In this document: positions 6,017 through 6,314 of the stretch, one piece after another
How the letters are laid out: each line of letters begins with the position of its first letter
Position numbering within the stretch: the first letter of the stretch is position 1
Assembly (NCBI GenBank): GCA_025351205.1
Contig: JANXWI010000468.1
Location: 1-6,314 of the forward strand
Source: Deinococcus sp.
GTDB lineage: Bacteria > Deinococcota > Deinococci > Deinococcales > Deinococcaceae
Direction: 5' to 3'
Length of the DNA: 6,314 nucleotides
Program-made: the position numbers and the translations under genes
Notes under the pieces: model-generated
Seen by the model: the letters and a program-made list of their open reading frames with translations, nothing else
What the model was told of the DNA's origin: nothing
Database searches by the model: none

Positions 6017-6147
6017 GGCTATGTGGCTTGGCGTGCCCGGACCGAAATGCGCCGGAGCACGAGATCGCCTCAGTCGATTGGACAGACCCTCCTCATCCAG
6101 AAGGTAGAGGGGTTGTGTTGCCTTAACTGACGGCACGGCAGGCTGAG

Positions 6148-6182
6148 GGCGGGGGTGGCCTGAAGTTCAGCCCACCCCTGCC
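6148..6182 (+). terminator. GC-rich hairpin downstream of the photolyase-like gene, possible terminator without a T-tract
   Basis: GGCGGGGGTGG (6148-6158) pairs with CCACCCCTGCC (6172-6182) over 11 positions with one G-U. After a single C-C mismatch, CTG/CAG pairs continue inward around a small loop. No T-run follows (GCGACGG), so it is not a standard intrinsic terminator. It could still stop or protect the 3' end of the transcript, which ends 131 bases upstream. Confidence 0.4.
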
Positions 6183-6275
6183 GCGACGGTTGACCACGTC
6201 TGGAATGCTTGCCTCTGATTGTTTTTTCGGGTGGCGGCAGTAACGCTGGTACGGGAATGATGATGAATGTTGGTG

Positions 6276-6314
6276 TCTTGGGCAGAGCAGCGCCCATCTT
6301 GGGCAGAACGGACG
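6276..6314 (+). repeat. Repeat unit A, third copy plus a half copy, cut by the window edge
   Basis: TCTTGGGCAGAACGGACG at 6297-6314 is identical over 18 bases to 3478-3495 inside the MITE-like element, and it reaches the last base of the window, so the match may continue. Just before it, TCTTGGGCAGA at 6276-6286 repeats the first 11 bases, followed by GCAGCGCCCA, so TGGGC (6279-6283) and GCCCA (6292-6296) can form a small hairpin. No TAGAGCA terminal repeat is seen next to it. Confidence 0.7.

Larger units (their letters stand above)
6017..6314. other. Non-coding tail after the photolyase-like gene
   Basis: About 300 bases follow the photolyase-like stop without a gene I can support. A 75-codon minus-strand frame (6297-6070) has no ribosome site and no recognisable motif. 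The stretch holds the GC-rich hairpin at 6148-6182, an isolated run of six Ts near 6221 without a stem before it, and repeat sequence at the right edge. Confidence 0.6.

Noticed and set aside
4841..6136. Long minus-strand open frame (431 codons) opposite the photolyase-like gene
   Set aside because: It is antisense to a gene with clear photolyase motifs. Its composition (Gly/Arg/Pro/Val repeats) is typical of an antisense shadow in GC-rich DNA.
6070..6297. Minus-strand 75-codon frame at the right end
   Set aside because: It has no Shine-Dalgarno, no motif, and it runs through the GC hairpin and part of the repeat region.

Overview
The window looks like chromosomal or megaplasmid DNA from a GC-rich, aerobic, non-enteric bacterium, most likely Deinococcus or a close relative. 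This is inferred from strong GC3 coding, a small secreted fasciclin-domain protein, a photolyase-family flavoprotein and a short transposon-like repeat in the AT-richer spacer. No rRNA, tRNA or other taxonomic marker is present, so the genus is only a working guess.

Layout. (i) Minus strand, 3093 down to 1: an operon-like run of a lyase of the argininosuccinate lyase (fumarase/aspartase) superfamily, a periplasmic/extracellular family-1 solute-binding protein, and the first 126 codons of a MalF/UgpA-type ABC permease that runs off the left edge. The permease start overlaps the binding-protein stop by four bases (GTGA). (ii) 3094-3856: a 763-base divergent intergenic region with no convincing gene. 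It carries a 240-bp MITE-like element (TA-flanked, 11-12 bp inverted termini) with a duplicated internal repeat, plus two small palindromes. (iii) Plus strand, 3857-4327: a signal-peptide-bearing single fasciclin domain with a good ribosome binding site and a clear intrinsic terminator. (iv) Plus strand, about 4634-6016: a photolyase/cryptochrome-like protein whose FAD-binding helical domain comes first and whose Rossmann-like domain comes second, the reverse of the standard order. It has four cysteines placed like those that hold the [4Fe-4S] cluster of FeS-type bacterial photolyases. (v) 6017-6314: non-coding tail with a GC-rich hairpin and, at the very edge, another copy of the repeat found inside the MITE-like element.

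How the genes may work together. The minus-strand genes look like one uptake-and-breakdown unit: the binding protein captures a small solute (sugar or sugar-like by family), the permease imports it with a partner permease and ATPase outside the window, and the lyase may act on the imported compound or a product of it. The lyase lacks the usual ArgH N-terminus and sits with a transporter rather than arginine genes, so a role other than arginine synthesis is plausible. The fasciclin and photolyase-like genes are separated by a terminator and are probably independent transcription units. The most unusual items are the permuted, cysteine-bearing photolyase-like protein and the dispersed repeat family associated with the MITE-like element.
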